64,000 bases of DNA from Paguma larvata (taxonomy: Eukaryota; Chordata; Mammalia; Carnivora; Viverridae): assembly GCA_030068075.1 (NCBI GenBank), contig CM057825.1, forward strand, positions 77,205,123-77,269,122. The letters are read 5' to 3'. The notes under the pieces were generated by a model, which was not told the origin of the DNA, made no database searches, and was given only the letters and a program-made list of their open reading frames with translations. The translations under genes were made by a program, and so were the position numbers. This document shows, piece after piece, positions 50,405 through 63,426 of this stretch (positions are counted from its first letter, which is position 1; each line of letters starts with the position of its first letter).

Positions 50405-50775
50405 GAGACAGGAGTCCAACTACATCACTAAAGAAAGACAGCAAATGATGAGAGAAGATAACAGGAGACTGGAACAGAGAGGAACTACAAACACAACCAT
50501 AAAACAAGTAACAAAAAAGCAGTAAGTACATACCTACCAATAATTACTTTGAATGTAAATGGAATAAATGTTCCAATCTAAAGACATAAGGTGATGATGG
50601 AATGGATAAAAAGGCAAGATCCATCTTTATGCTGCCTACATGCAAATGGAAGTGAAAGGAAAGCTGAGGTAGCAATACTTACAGAGGACTAAAACAAAGA
50701 CTATAAGAAAGACAAAGCATAGTATATAATCATAAAAGGGACAATCCAACAAGAAGATATATCAACTGGCACTTT

Positions 50776-50821
50776 TGAGCCCCATGTTGGGTGTAGAGAG
50801 ATTAAATTTTTTTTAAAAAAG
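50776..50821 (+). mobile_element. Short SINE 3' fragment
   Basis: GAGCCCCATGTTGGGTGTAG AGAGATTAAA matches the B-box to tail part of the short carnivore SINE; the head is missing. Confidence 0.5.
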
Positions 50822-51990
50822 ATAATTATAAATTGGGGAGTAGCCAAATACATAAAGCAGCTAATAACAGACATGAAATAATTGATAGCAATATAGTAAT
50901 AGTAGGGAACTTAAACACCCCACTTACATCAATGGATAGATTATCCAAACAAAATCAGTAAGAAAACAGTGGCTCTGTATGGACCAAATGGCTCTAACAG
51001 ATATATTCAGAACAGTCTATCCTAAAGCAGCAGAACACACATTCTTTTCAAGTGCACATGAACATTTTCTAGAATAGATTACATACTAGGCCACAAAACA
51101 AGTCTCAACAAATTTAAAAAGATCAAAACATTACCATGCATCTTCTACCACAACACTATGAAACTAGAAATCAACCATAAGAAAAAAATCTGGAAAAAAC
51201 ACAAATACATAGAGGTTAAATAACATGCTACTAAACAATAAAAGCATCAACCAAGAAATCAAAGAGACAAAAAACTACACGGAGACAAAAGAAAATGAAA
51301 ACCTAAGGGTCCAAAATCTTTAGGACACAGCAAAAGCTGTTCTAAAAGAGAAGTTTATAGCAATATAGACTTACCTCAAGAAGCAAGAAAAATCTCAAAC
51401 AACCTAACCTTACACCTAAAGGAGTTGAAAGTAAGAACAAATAAAACCCAAAACCAGTAGAAAGAAAGAATAAAGATTGGAGAAGAAATAAAATAGAAAT
51501 TAAGAAAACAATAGAACAAATTATTGAAACCAGAAGCTAGTACTCTGAAAGATCAACAAAATTGGTAAACCTTTAGTCAGACTCATCAACAAAAAAAGAG
51601 GACTAGAAAGCAGAAATGAAAGAGGAGAAAAAACACCAGAAAAATACAAAGGATCTTAAAAGAATATTATGAAAAATTATATGCCAACAAATTGGACAAC
51701 CTAGAAGATTTGGATAAATTACCAGAAACACATATCCTCCCAATGCTGAATCAGGATGAAATAGGAAACTTGAAAAGATTTATCACCAGCAATGAAACTG
51801 AATCAGTAATTTAAAAAGATCCCAAGAAACAAAAGTCCAGGACTACATGGTTTCACAAGTGGATTCTACCAAACATTTTGAAGAGTTAATACTTATTCTT
51901 CTCAAACTATTCCAAAAAGAGGAAGGAAACTTCCAGGTTCATTCTATGAGGACAGCATTACTCTGATTCCAAAACCAGAGAGACACTACC

Positions 51991-52021
<31 letters not shown>

Positions 52022-52227
52022 AAGGACTACAGGCCAGTATCTCTGATGAACATTGATGCAAAAAGCCTCAACAAAATATTAGCAAACCAAATCAAATAAT
52101 ACATTAAAAATAATCATTTACCATGATCAAGTGGGATTTACTCATGGGATACAAGGGTGGTTCAATATTCGCAAATCAACAACAGGACATATTACATCAA
52201 GAGAATAAAAACCACATGATCATTTCC

Positions 52228-52407
52228 TCTTTTTTAATGATTTATTTTTGAAGGAGAGACAGAGTGTGAGCAGGGGAGGGGCAAAGAGACAGGGAGACAC
52301 AGAATCCAAAGCAGGATCCAGGCTCTGAGCTGTCAGCACAGAGCCTGACATGGGGCTCAAACTCATGTGCCAAAGTCAGATGCCAGACGGAGTCACCCAG
52401 GCACCCC
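52228..52407 (-). mobile_element. Feline SINE in L1 ORF2, antisense
   Basis: Reverse SINE (GAGCAGGGGAGGGGCAAAGA, CTGAGCTGTCAGCACAGAGC, CACCCAGGCACCCCC). Near-identical ACATGATCATTTC/ACATGATAATTTC flanks (about 52213 and 52410) are its target-site duplication. Confidence 0.88.
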
Positions 52408-52737
52408 CTACATGATAATTTCAATAGGTACAGAAAAAGCATCTGACAAAGTACAACAATCATTCATGAGGAAACATTCTTGAACATAATAAAGGTCATA
52501 CCTGAAAACCCCACAGTATATATCATACTCAATGGTGAAAAATTGAGACGTTATCCCTAATGTCAGTAACAAGACAAGGATGTCCACTCTCACCACCTTC
52601 ATTCAACATAGTACTGGAAGTTGTAGCTATAGTAATCAAAGAAGAAAAAGAAATAAAGGACATTCAAATTGGTAAGGAAGAAGTAAAACTTCCACCATCT
52701 GCAGATGACATGAATACTATACATAGAAAGTCCTAGG

Positions 52738-52967
52738 GGGCGCCTGGGTGGCTCAGTCGGTTGGGCGGCCGACTTCAGCTCAGGTCATGATCTCACGGTC
52801 TGTGAGTTCGAGCCCCGCGTCAGGCTCTGTGTCACGGCTCAGAGCCTGTAGCCTGCTTCAGATTCTGTGTCTCCCTCTCTCTCTGCCCTTCCCCTGCTCA
52901 TGCTCTCTCTCTGTCTCTCAAAAATAAATAAATGTTAAAAAAAATTAAAAAAAAAAAAAAAAAGAAA
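52738..52967 (+). mobile_element. Feline SINE in L1 ORF2 (young looking)
   Basis: Full SINE with GGCGCCTGGGTGGCTCAGTC head, GAGTTCGAGCCCCGCGTCAG, CT-rich middle and a long A tail. Flanking AGAAAGTCCTA/AGAAAGCCCTA is a target-site duplication. It has the cleanest sequence of the SINEs here. Confidence 0.92.
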
Positions 52968-54148
52968 GCCCTAAAGACTCCACCAAAAAACTACCAGAAC
53001 TGATAAATGAATTCAGTATGGTTGCAGGATACAAAATTAATATACAGATATCCATTGCATTTCTATACACTAATAACTAAGTACAAAGAGAAATTAAGGA
53101 AACAATCCCATTTACAACTGCACCAAAAATAATAAACTACCTAGGAATAAACTTCACACAAAGGAGGTGAAAGACCTGTAGTATAAATATATAAAACACT
53201 GATGAAAGTAACTGAAGACAACACAAACAAATGGAGAGATATTCCACGCACATGGATTAGAAGAACAAATATTGTTAAAATGTCCATACTATCCAAAGCA
53301 ATTTATAGATTTAATGCAATCCCTATCAAAATCCCGACAGTATTTTTCACAGTGGAATAAGTAATCTTAGAATTTGTATAGAACCACAAAAGGTCCCAAA
53401 TAGCCAAAGCAATTTTGGAAAAGAATAAAACTGAAGGTATCACAATCCCTGATATCAAAATATACTACAGAGCTGTAGTAAACAAAGCAGTATGGCACTG
53501 GCACAAAATAGACACACAGATCAATGGAACAGGATAGAAAGTCCACAAACAAACCCACAATTACACGTGATCAATTAATCTTTGACAAAACAGGCAAGAC
53601 CATGCAATGTGAAAAAGATGGTCTCTTCCAACAAATGGTGTTTGGTAACTAGAGAGTTACATGCAAAGGAATACAGGGATCACTTTCTTACACCATATGA
53701 AATATACACCCAAAATGGATCAAGGGCCTACATGTGAGATGTGAAACAATAAAACTCCTAGAACAGAGCACACATAGTAATATCTCTGACACTGGGCACT
53801 GCAGCATTTTTCTAGATATGTCTCCTGAGGCAAAGGAAACAAAAGCAAAAATAAGCTATCCAGACTGTATCAAAATAAAAAGCTTCTGCACAGCAAAGGC
53901 AGCAACATCAAAACTAAGTAACAGCCTACTGAATAGGATACCTACAAATGACGTATCTGATAAAGGGCTAATGCCCGAAATATATCAAGAATTTATATAA
54001 TACCAAAAAAACAACAAAAAACAAAAACAATCCAAATAGGAAGACGTGAACGGATATTATCTCCAAAGAATGCAGAGAAGGCCAACACATGAAAAAATGC
54101 TCAATATCACATATCATCAGGGAAATGCAAATCAAAACTACAAGGAGA

Positions 54149-54346
54149 AGGGCACCTGGATGGCTCAGTCAATTGAACGCCCGACTCTTGATTTTGGCTC
54201 AGGTCGTGATCCTACGGTTCTGGGATTGAGTCTCATGCGGGACTACATGCTCAGCATGGAGCCTACCTAACATCCTCACTCTCCTCCTCTGCCCTCTCCC
54301 TCACTTGTACTCTCTCCCTCTCCAAAATTAAATATAAATAAATAAC
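54149..54346 (+). mobile_element. Carnivore SINE in L1 ORF2
   Basis: GGCACCTGGATGGCTCAGTC head, GGTTCTGGGATTGAGTCTCA, CT-rich middle, ATTAAATATAAATAAATAAC tail. Splits the ORF2 C-terminal remnant. Confidence 0.87.
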
Positions 54347-55149
54347 GACAAGAATGACTATAATAAAAAACACAAGAAACAATAAGCCTCAGCAAGGATG
54401 TGGAGGAAGAGGAACCCCCCCCTGTACAATGATGGTGGGAAATCAAACTATTGTGGCCAAACTGTTGTGGAAAACAGCATGGAATTTCCTCAAAAAATTA
54501 AAAATAGAACTACTATATGATCCAGTATTTACACTACTGGGCATTTACCCAAATATGAAAATGCTAATTTGAAAAGATAAGTGCATCTCTATTTAATGCA
54601 GCATTATTTACAATAGCAAAATTATGAAGGCAGCCCAACTGTCCACTGATAGATGAATGGATAAAGCAGATATGGTAAATATATATGGATCTAGAGGGCA
54701 AAATGCTAAGTGAAGTCCGTCAGAGAAAGACAACCACCATATGATTTCTATCATATCTGGAATTTAAGAAATAAAACTAACAAAGATAAAGATTTTAAAA
54801 AAAACCCAGAAGACTCTTAACTATAGAGAACAAACCGATGGTCAGCAGAGAGGAGGTTGGTTGGGGAAACGCATGAAGTAAAGGTGATTAAGGATACATT
54901 TATCATGATGAGCACCGAGCAACGTACAGAATTGCTAAATCACTGTATTGTACACCTGGAACTAATGTAACACTATGTTAACTATACTGGAATTAAAAGT
55001 TTTCAAAAAACTGCATAGAACTTATTTTCAATACCAATTTATTATTTGCTCAATGATACAACTTGCTTCCTTGTTTGCACTGCATGGTGTTAGGGGGAGC
55101 TCCATGGAAAATGGTGTCTACACAGGGAACCCACGTAAAGTGAGGAAGC

Positions 55150-55348
55150 TTTTTTTTTTTTAATGTTTATTTCTGAGACAGAGCAAGACAGAGAGCCAGG
55201 AGACGCGCAGAGAAACAATCTCTAGTGGGCTCTGCGTGCTGACAGTGCAGAGCCCAACGTGGGACTTGATCTCACAAACCTTGAGATCATGAACTGAGCT
55301 GACATCAAGAGTCGGACGCTTAACCAACTGAGCCACCCAGGCACCCCA
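55150..55348 (-). mobile_element. Feline SINE, antisense
   Basis: Poly(T) start, GGCTCTGCGTGCTGACAGTG, ends ACTGAGCCACCCAGGCACCC. Target-site copies AAAGTGAGGAAGCTT and AAAATGAGGAAGCTT flank it (about 55136 and 55351). Confidence 0.9.
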
Positions 55349-57190
55349 TAAAATGAGGAAGCTTTAAACATGAGTAGTCTCACTCTGGCTGCTCCACTCG
55401 GGAAATGTGACCCGAGAAGGGCTACCTACAATGAAAAGAAAGCAGGCAATTGGTCTCCCCTAATATATAAATATATATCCTTAAAAGCTAATTTAAATTT
55501 AGAAATAGGTAATAAATTTACTACAGCAAAGCTAAAAGTTAAACTTATAAAAATAAATAGCTATGGGACCGAATCCTAACTGCAGGGGATCTTTCTAATC
55601 TGCAGCCGAGGGCTGACAGCACATGGCAAAGGTGTTCAAGTGCTGTCCTATAGTTTCCTGTGTGTCTCTTGAGGAAACCCACAGTAAGCACACATTAGTG
55701 CAGAGTGCACACACATGCAGAAATGATCAGAGATGACATTTATGTGCCAGGTACCACACTAGATGCAGGGGTTCGAGCGATAAGCAGAGACAGTTGGTAC
55801 CCTCATGAAACTTAACAGTACCGTGAAAAAAGCAGGCCGTGCCTTAAAAGTGTTGTAATGGTGGGGAGACAGCCACTCTCTCCTCCCGTCTTCAATCTTC
55901 TCTTAAACTGGGTTATAAAGCCAGGTTAAATGCAGCAATACCGTTGTGCACGATTTTTCCAACTTTGAGAACAAAGTATAGGCTGTCTCAGTTACAATAA
56001 ATGTTTTAAATTTTTCCTTTCATTTTTTAAGACTCCTAAAGTATACTCTGCAGTTGCTATTAAATAAAAGGACACAATTTTAATCTAACCTTAGAGCTTT
56101 TATTTAAAAGCTTAGAATATTTTCAACATATACAAAAGTACAGAATCCTACCATACTCACTTCAGCCTCAAAAGTTTTCCATTTGTGACTAATCTTGTTC
56201 TGTCTCTACCCCATCAGTGCCCTCCTCCCACTACCTTAAAGTGAATCCTATTAATCACATCTTAAAACAATTACAACTGTTACACCTTAAAACAGACAAT
56301 CACATCCAGGGTTCAAATTTTCCTGCTCATCCAACTTTCTAGCCTTCTGCTTGGACCCCCATTTTTGTCAGTACAGTGATACCAGAGAAGTCCTTTGTGC
56401 AGATACCCATTACCACACAGACTAGAAGACCTAAGACTGCAAAGACCCTCAGTGACTAGCTGTTCATAACCATCTTCAAGAGACTACACAGGAGAGGAAT
56501 TGATGAGTGAAAATTATATTGGAGTCCATCAAATCTCCCAACACAGTTCCCCTGATGACCAGTGCTCATGGTACTGCCCAATGCTACTCTTGTGAAATTC
56601 ATGTTGAGACCTTCAGGTTCCCACAACTCAGATGCGTGAATAGGGCCACTGCAAAAGTTAGTAGATAAAATGCTGTGAGCTCAGAACCAACAGAACTGAT
56701 GTCCATAAAAGAAGTTTGAACACACACACACATGGAGAACACCAGGTGGAAAGATTAGACCAAGGCTTCTATTTGCGAAAGTCAAACATTGCTAGGAAAG
56801 CACCAAAAGCTAGAGAAGCATGGAGGTTTTCCTCACAGCCCTTATCAAACACCCTGTCGTCAACCTGTCTCAGGCTTCCAGCGCCCAGAACTGTAAGACA
56901 ATAAATTTCTGTTGTTTAAGCCACTCAGTTTGTGGCCCTTTGTTATAGCAGCCATAGTAAACTAATACAGTATCTTTCAACATCATTAAGTCTATTCATT
57001 TTTGATGTAGATATATGTATCTACAAGTGTGAAACCTATAAAACTAGGACGAGAGAGAGAACCTCTTCTAAGGCTAATATAGGCCATAAAATATGAATAG
57101 CTAAGTGTTTCTGGAGAGACAGTGTTCATTTTATGTTAGTACGTGGATTATGCTAATCTTATTAATTTCAAAGCAAAAAATAACAGTGCC
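55349..57190. other. Intergenic DNA between NEB and RIF1
   Basis: AT-rich and weakly structured. Open frames of up to about 69 codons have no recognisable family. No named element seen. Confidence 0.4.
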
Positions 57191-57212
57191 AGAATTGCTT
57201 AGTTTTTATAGT

Positions 57213-57218
57213 TTTATT
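57213..57218 (-). terminator. RIF1: Candidate distal RIF1 poly(A) signal
   Basis: TTTATT on the + strand (AATAAA on minus), in the context CTGAAATAAAACTATAAAAA, with TGTTATTTTTTGC downstream. A proximal alternative is at 61111-61116. Confidence 0.35.
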
Positions 57219-58085
57219 TCAGATTAAAGTGCATTTCTTTAAAAATGTTTCAATATCCAGTTTCAGTTAGCAAGTGATAACAGTTAACTCTCAATAGATC
57301 ATGGAAAGTTTTACTGTGGGTTAGACAGAGATTTTCCCTCCTTGAATCCAATCATAATGAACCTGAAAATACACTTTTAATATTGGTCTACCTTCTTCAA
57401 ATACTGTATAAAGCATTACACAAATAATACTGACTACATCCTTATTTCCAAATACTAGTGCAGTTAACTGAATAATGAACAGGTACTTCTGTGATATTTC
57501 AACTTAAATCATTTGATTTATCAAATATAAATATTTTGAATGTAAAACTAAGCTCTCTTAGAGTTTATCAAGTGGTGTGGGAACAAAAATTATCATAGGC
57601 CAGTAAATGACTGATTTGTCTTCTCTCAGTCTAAGTGCATTTAGTCAAGTCTATCCACAAGAGGTAGTGTTAAGACAGATTGAAAGTAATCGATTCCTCA
57701 CCAACACAGAAAGCAAACTCCCTGAACTCCCAATTTATTTCACAGGTATGACAGAACCACTTGAGTGCCAGATGCCTTTCCCTCACACATCAAGGTCCCT
57801 CAACATCTATGGCAAACACAGAACTATAATTTGAGGAAGGAAATTTAATTTAGGAGGAAAAAAATATACCTAAAAAGTACCAGTATTACCAGTATCTCCT
57901 AGTATACATGTATTTGAGCAATATCATTAAGATATAAATGGAATCAGGGGAACACATTTTTGTAAAATCTAAGTAACAGCAATAAATTAAGAATTTAAGG
58001 AAGCAGGATGCCCCATTTTGCCATTTAGAAGCAAATGACCAAATGGACTTACATGCCATGTACGAACAATCCTACCCTTTGTACT

Positions 58086-58395
58086 AGGGATCAGTAAACT
58101 TTATGCAAAAGGGCCAAATATGTGAACGTTAGGTGTTAACAGGCCACGGAGTCTGTAACATTACTCCAATCTACTGTTGCAGCAGGAAGGCAGCCAAAGA
58201 TAGTATGTAAATAAACATAGCTGTGCCCCAATAAAATCTTATTACTGGCACTTTAATTTTAATTTCATCTTTCATGTGTCACAAAATATTACTTTTTTAT
58301 TTTTTCAACCTTTTAGAAAATGTAAAAACTATTCCTACCCCTCAGGAATTATAAAAAACAGGTGGCTGGCTGTAGTTTTCGACCTGTTCATAAAA
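58086..58395. mobile_element. Old DNA-transposon-like repeat
   Basis: GGATCAGTAAACTTTATGCA, GCTGTGCCCCAATAAAATCT, CATGTGTCACAAAATATTAC and AAAAAACAGGTGGCTGGCTG follow in order the consensus of an ancient hAT-type element as I remember it. Same family as the fragment at 4930. Confidence 0.6.
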
Positions 58396-58664
58396 ACTTA
58401 CTAGGTTAAGACTGCCGTCTTTCAGTTTCTATACTCAAAATTCATTCCGTTAATTTCATTCTTCTTAGAACATTCCCATTCTACAAAAATAAAAATTTCT
58501 TTAGACATCTAATCAATTATCAAAACAGCTATTATACTATATTCCATCTTCCATTCCATGACTTTATTTTGAAGGTGAACTTCCTAGTTATAGCCAATTT
58601 ATTCATTTAAGAAATAATTCTGCATATCTTGGGGAGGCAGGATATTAGGTAATGCATATATATA

Positions 58665-58773
58665 TATTTTTTTAAGATTTTTAAGTTATCTGTACACCCA
58701 ACATGGGGCTTGCACCCACGACCCTGAGCTCAGGAGTTGCATGCTCTACCAGTGACTGAGGCAGATGAGTGAC
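58665..58773 (-). mobile_element. Short carnivore SINE, antisense, old
   Basis: TTAAGATTTTTAAGTTATCT, ACCCAACATGGGGCTTGCAC, CCACGACCCTGAGCTCAGGA and CTCTACCAGTGACTGAGGCA are the reverse of the short SINE subtype, diverged. Confidence 0.75.
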
Positions 58774-60119
58774 CCATAAATAATCTAGATTTTAAATAAT
58801 TATTCAGGGTATTTGTTAATACCAGTTCTGGTACTGTATTATGTATAGGATAACTGCCAGCTATTTTCAAAGTATATATGACTGTCCCTATACTAAAAGG
58901 CTACGTACTTATTTTATTCCATGTGACAGCAATTTAAAATATTGCCTTCAATCTTACACTCTCAGGTAAAGGAGAGATTATCTTTTCTTCTAATGGTATA
59001 CTTCAAGAGAGTAAGCATTTACAGCCTGGCACTTCATGTTTAGTTTTAATTGTTCTTTGGTCTGGTATTTAAAGAAAAAAAATGGTTAAGACCATGTTAT
59101 AAAATTTAACAGTCAGAAATTCTAAGAACAGAGTGAACACTCAATTCTACCCTTAAATATCTAAGGATCTTCAAATCCTAATGACTCAGATTTTATAGAT
59201 ACTTTCAAAAAGCAATATACAAAGGCTGGCATAATATAGACATATCATTAATTGGACTATCACAAACCAAAGTCCAGATTTGTTTTACAAATAAAAAAAA
59301 ACACCTTTTTTTTTTTGATAAATCAACCTAAAAAACCCATTACCTAACTTCTGGTTACATTTTCTTAAGTGCTCTGACAGAGTTCAACTCATACAAAAGG
59401 CATTTAAAACGTGTTAGGGAAGTACAACGTAACAGAATGCCCAGAAAAACTCATTTTCCGGGAAATATTTGACTGTTTTTCAAACACCATTTTAAAATGA
59501 AATAGAAATTTTCAACAACGTAATGGTAAAGTAACCAGAGAGAGGTCTTCAGTAAAATGACAAGTCACATCTTTAAGGATTTATTTTGGTACTGCTAACT
59601 TTACTGCCAAGTTAATCTTAATTAGGGGTAGTCTGTTTTCAATGTTTATTAGTAAAATAAACCCCATACCTTAGAAGGCAAGATTTATTTACAGACTAAA
59701 TATATTCCTAATATTTGAAAACTTACATTTATATTAGAAAAATGAGAACATAATCCACATGTACTACTCATGAAACAAGGCTCAAATCATCCAATCTGCT
59801 TAGTAAGGTTCTTTACAACATGAAATATAGAACTGTCTGCCTATTAAAAAACATAGATCATCCCTCCAGTACCATAAATCTTCCATATTTAAAAAAGGCT
59901 CTAAGTGAGGCAAAATTCTACCTTTAAACCCTTGAAAAATCTTTGAACTTTAATTTGAAGGCTTCAAGACCAATCTGTATCCCCAAACATAAATTCGAAA
60001 AATTACGTTTAAAAATATTAATCTTTATCTTTTGTAGCAACAATTCCTGGGACTTAAACCTGCTTGGGCTATCACCTAATTTGCAGCCTGAAGCGTCTTA
60101 GGCCTACCCACAGACACGG

Positions 60120-60240
60120 CATTTGTATGGATCATGTGGGAGTTTTTGGCAAACAACTATCAGGCCCCCTGCCCAGACCTGCTGAATCGGAATCTGCATT
60201 TTCATACATACATGCCAAGTTTGAGAAGCATTGTTAGAAG
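60120..60240. mobile_element. Old DNA-transposon relic (MER20-like)
   Basis: CCCAGACCTGCTGAATCGGA, ATCTGCATTTTCATAC and CAAGTTTGAGAAGCATTG resemble the same ancient family as 39580-39760. Confidence 0.45.
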
Positions 60241-60569
60241 TCAAAACTTTAATGTTTGTATACAATGTACAAAACCTTTCTGATGGCTTAGGAATAAAAT
60301 ATACATGGATTGTGCTATTGAGCAAACAGCTCTCTCCCCTCCACCAAAATCTTAATATTGTCAATAGCTGCTATTGTATGGCCTCCTAGCCTTGCTGCAA
60401 ATTATCTCCCTGAAAATCAGTAACAAAGAATATGAGATGGAAACTAGGCCCTTCTTATTGGGTTGCAAAGTCAAGTTGGAAAGAACGGAATTAAGAGAGA
60501 ATGTGACCCCTTTTAACTCACATTTTCTGTTGAATTCCAAGAAAGATTTTTTAAACGGCACTTATTTTT

Positions 60570-60574
<5 letters not shown>

Positions 60575-60610
<36 letters not shown>
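60575..60610. repeat. (AC)n microsatellite
   Basis: Uninterrupted AC run of about 18 units. On the minus strand this is (GT)n within the probable RIF1 3' flank. Confidence 0.92.
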
Positions 60611-63211
60611 CCCTCCCATTTTCCCCTAATTTTGTTTCTTGCCCTGCCACTTTTATTTTAGGCTAAATATAATCCAAATTGCTGGACATTTTTATGATTC
60701 TTAAACATTAACAGAATACCTGACTACTTTCAAGCTGTAAAGAATAGAATCCATGGGCACTGTCAGGAACTATCAAGGCTTTTAATGTTCAGATTTAAAT
60801 CTTAAATATTTAAGTCTATAATCTTGACTATATTTTCCGATAACAATATTTATTAAACCCGATTCATCCTAGACAATATGGAATTAGAACAAAAGCTCCA
60901 TGCCATTCAACAATTGGGCTTTCAAACTTGTTCAAGTATCACTGCATTTTGAGAATGACCTCACTGCAACGCTAAAAATTTAAAATCACTATTTGAAGTC
61001 CATCTGGAACATGAGAAATTGTACTATGCTTCTGCAAGCAACCAGATTCTTTTTATAAATGCATAAAATAAAATCACATTTAGGTGCTCTTATTAATATT
61101 TGCCATTTGTTTTATTAACCTTTAGGAAATAGCTGGAAAAACTGATGTCATCTTAATTGTGAAACAACACACTAAAACTTATCAAGGAATATTAATACTT
61201 TTTGCTATTCAGGACTCATTCAGGGGGAAATGTGCAGAAATATTTAAGGCAAGAGTATTAAAATTAAGGTGCCTCAAATATACTCTTACAACTATATCAA
61301 GCAATGAAGATTTAGCAAACTGGTTTCTGCCTTCAAATAACACTTTAAAACACATCCTTGTGCAACTACAACATTTGAAAATTAATAGCTGTGCTTATAT
61401 CAAACTCAGTGACTTAAGTAAATGATAATCATTTTAGTCACATTTTCTGCTATACTGTTCACGTTCCCTAGAACTTCATGTCACCAGCCAGTTCACACAA
61501 ACATTAAGATACAGTATGAAATAAGCCAATTTCAACTCTCCAAACACATATACACACCCCTTCTTACTCACATCAGTTAACTAAAAAAACTTATGTTGAC
61601 TCTACTACAAAAAAGAATCTGGGAAAAGAGAGACGATATAAACCACTATTTTATAATTATGAAATTGACACCAACTTTTCTGGCTGACTGGTGGTCCCCT
61701 TCTGATTATTCTAAGAACTAACTAGACACAAGGATTAAACTTCCTGTAACTTGCTGAATAATGTGTGCGTTTTCAATCTGGTTAAGTTCTGAATAAAGTA
61801 CGAAACTGAGGTCACTCATTCTACTCAGAGAGCAAATGAGATATTCTCGCTGTGAAGAGACGAAACAAATATGGGAAGTCAGGCACTAATACTACTTGGT
61901 AAAATTTACAAATGTTTTAATTATATACACCCTATTCTTTTAAACTAGGCAAAACATACATACTTCAAAATAACAGTTTCAAATTTTTTCCAAGTTTGCT
62001 TTAGGTGTAGGTGAAAAGAGCAGATAAATTCTAGATTTCTTATAGTCCAAGTTGTAACAAAAATAGTCATACTAACTCTCCATTAAAAAGAAATATAATG
62101 AAGCACGTTTTCTAGTGGTGGACACCCTCCTTCCAAACCCAAAAAAAAAAAAAAAAAAGAAAGTATGGGTATGAATAGCAAAGTTCTTATGTAACACTTT
62201 CTCATTTCTATGACTTTAACTCGCTCTGGTTACTTCAGAAAATAAACATGTTTTTCCTAAGACTACTAAATACAAAACTATTTGTATTTGTAAATACAGA
62301 ATCCTACAAACATCTGCAGCAAGCCCACAAAGCACTCCTAACTGTTCATACTGACATCTCAGCATTTAATATATACAAAATAGGTTTCTATTAAACAAAG
62401 GTATTCACAAGTAGCTGCAGAAAAATTCATGCCATTAACAAAGTCTGAAATTTATAAATTAAAAACATTTTAATTTATACATAATGTACAAATAGTCGTG
62501 CAGTTTTAAATGAATGTGGTATGTCTCACACGACTAAATTTTCACAAATGTTGCTGCACAATTATTTGCTAATGCAAATGAATGGAATTTTAGTAAATTC
62601 GGCTTTGATATTTTTAACCCCAAAAGTTGAAACTTTTGGTTTTTTTTTTTGAAATTTGTCCAAAACTGACATCTGCAAAAAACCATTCCAACTCTTCTGT
62701 ATCTCCTTTGAGGTGTTCTACAGAGAACAAATTTCTTAAACCTCAGGCACAACAAATATAAATTAAAAAAAAAAAAAAAAATCAAGTATAAACACCTTTA
62801 TCAGTTTAGAAAAAATTCAAATAAAAATGTTCGATTTTACTTAAAATAACATATTTTACATGACTATTTCATCAGAATATGCCGGCGTTTAAGATGTGTG
62901 AAATATAATACTTTTGTTTCTAGTTTTTGCTTTCATGTTTCAGCAAGGTATTTAAATTTTTGGAAAAACTAAGCATAGCAGCCAAGAAAATGTTGTATGA
63001 ACAAAAATTTTACATATAAACTTACAAACTGAACTTACACAATAAGTCACAGCCCTTCAGGGTTTGAAATATTATCAACATTGCAAACATTCAGACTGAA
63101 ATTGTGCTATATTTCAGAACTTATATTAAGAATCAAAAAAAATCCAGTGATGTTAAAAAGAAAAACACAAAAACAGAGAAAACAAAAAACCTTCAGTTTT
63201 CTCTTAAGATA

Positions 63212-63426
63212 CTAAATGGAATTTTCATGGGCTGGTGACCTCCAACGTGACTGCAAATTTTTTATTATCGAGTTTGCCATGCTACCAAGTTTCTCGTGCA
63301 TTTCAAACAGCTGGCTTCCTGAATAATTATGGAGATCTTCTGAATCCAGTTGAAGAGCAAGTGCACTAATCTGAGCCACAAGATTTTTAGGTAATGGATT
63401 TTCTAAAGCAACAGGATCAATTAAAT
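63212..63426 (-). CDS. RIF1: RIF1 last coding exon
   Basis: RIF1 is the large nuclear protein that recruits PP1 to control replication timing and acts with 53BP1 in double-strand break repair. On the minus strand, after a TTTTCTTTTTAG acceptor, the exon enters in phase 1 and encodes 70 residues plus TAG at 63214-63212: LIDPVALENPLPKNLVAQIS, then DLHNYSGSQLFEMHEKLG and the end SRWRSPAHENSI, which I recognise as the RIF1 C-terminus. This belongs to the conserved C-terminal region (DNA- and BLM-interacting by family knowledge). It converges on NEB. Confidence 0.93.

Larger units (their letters stand above)
50530..54600 (+). pseudogene. L1 ORF2 remnant (endonuclease/reverse transcriptase)
   Basis: Starts with a decayed NNYFECKWN block (endonuclease N-terminus). 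At about 52700 the sequence encodes SADDM, matching the FADD catalytic box of the reverse transcriptase. DKGLMPEIYQEFI (near 53960) and LLGIYPN (near 54540) match the C-terminal region. Many stops and three SINE insertions make it non-functional. Confidence 0.8.
49560..55010 (+). mobile_element. Degenerate L1, near full from ORF1 C-terminus to 3' end
   Basis: Sense L1 with ORF1 C-terminal part (about 49700-49960), inter-ORF, ORF2 (about 50530-54600) and 3' UTR ending GTACACCTGGAACTAATGTA and ACTATACTGGAATTAAAAGT. It is riddled with stops and frameshifts and cannot move. A poly(A) tract at about 51990-52016 lies inside ORF2. SINEs are inserted at 50217, 52228, 52738 and 54149. It separates NEB from RIF1. 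Confidence 0.88.
57191..63211 (-). other. RIF1: Probable RIF1 3' UTR and flank (extent unknown)
   Basis: AT-rich sequence directly downstream (minus sense) of the RIF1 stop. Minus-strand AATAAA candidates include 61111-61116 and 57213-57218. The latter has T-rich sequence after it and would give a UTR of about 6 kb. Only one SINE relic and two old DNA-transposon relics are seen. I cannot choose the true end from sequence alone. Confidence 0.45.

Noticed and set aside
53734..54000. 88-codon open frame
   Set aside because: It is the C-terminal part of a decayed L1 ORF2, not an independent gene.
57607..57834. 75-codon plus-strand open frame near RIF1
   Set aside because: No recognisable family, AT-rich composition like its surroundings and no splice partners.
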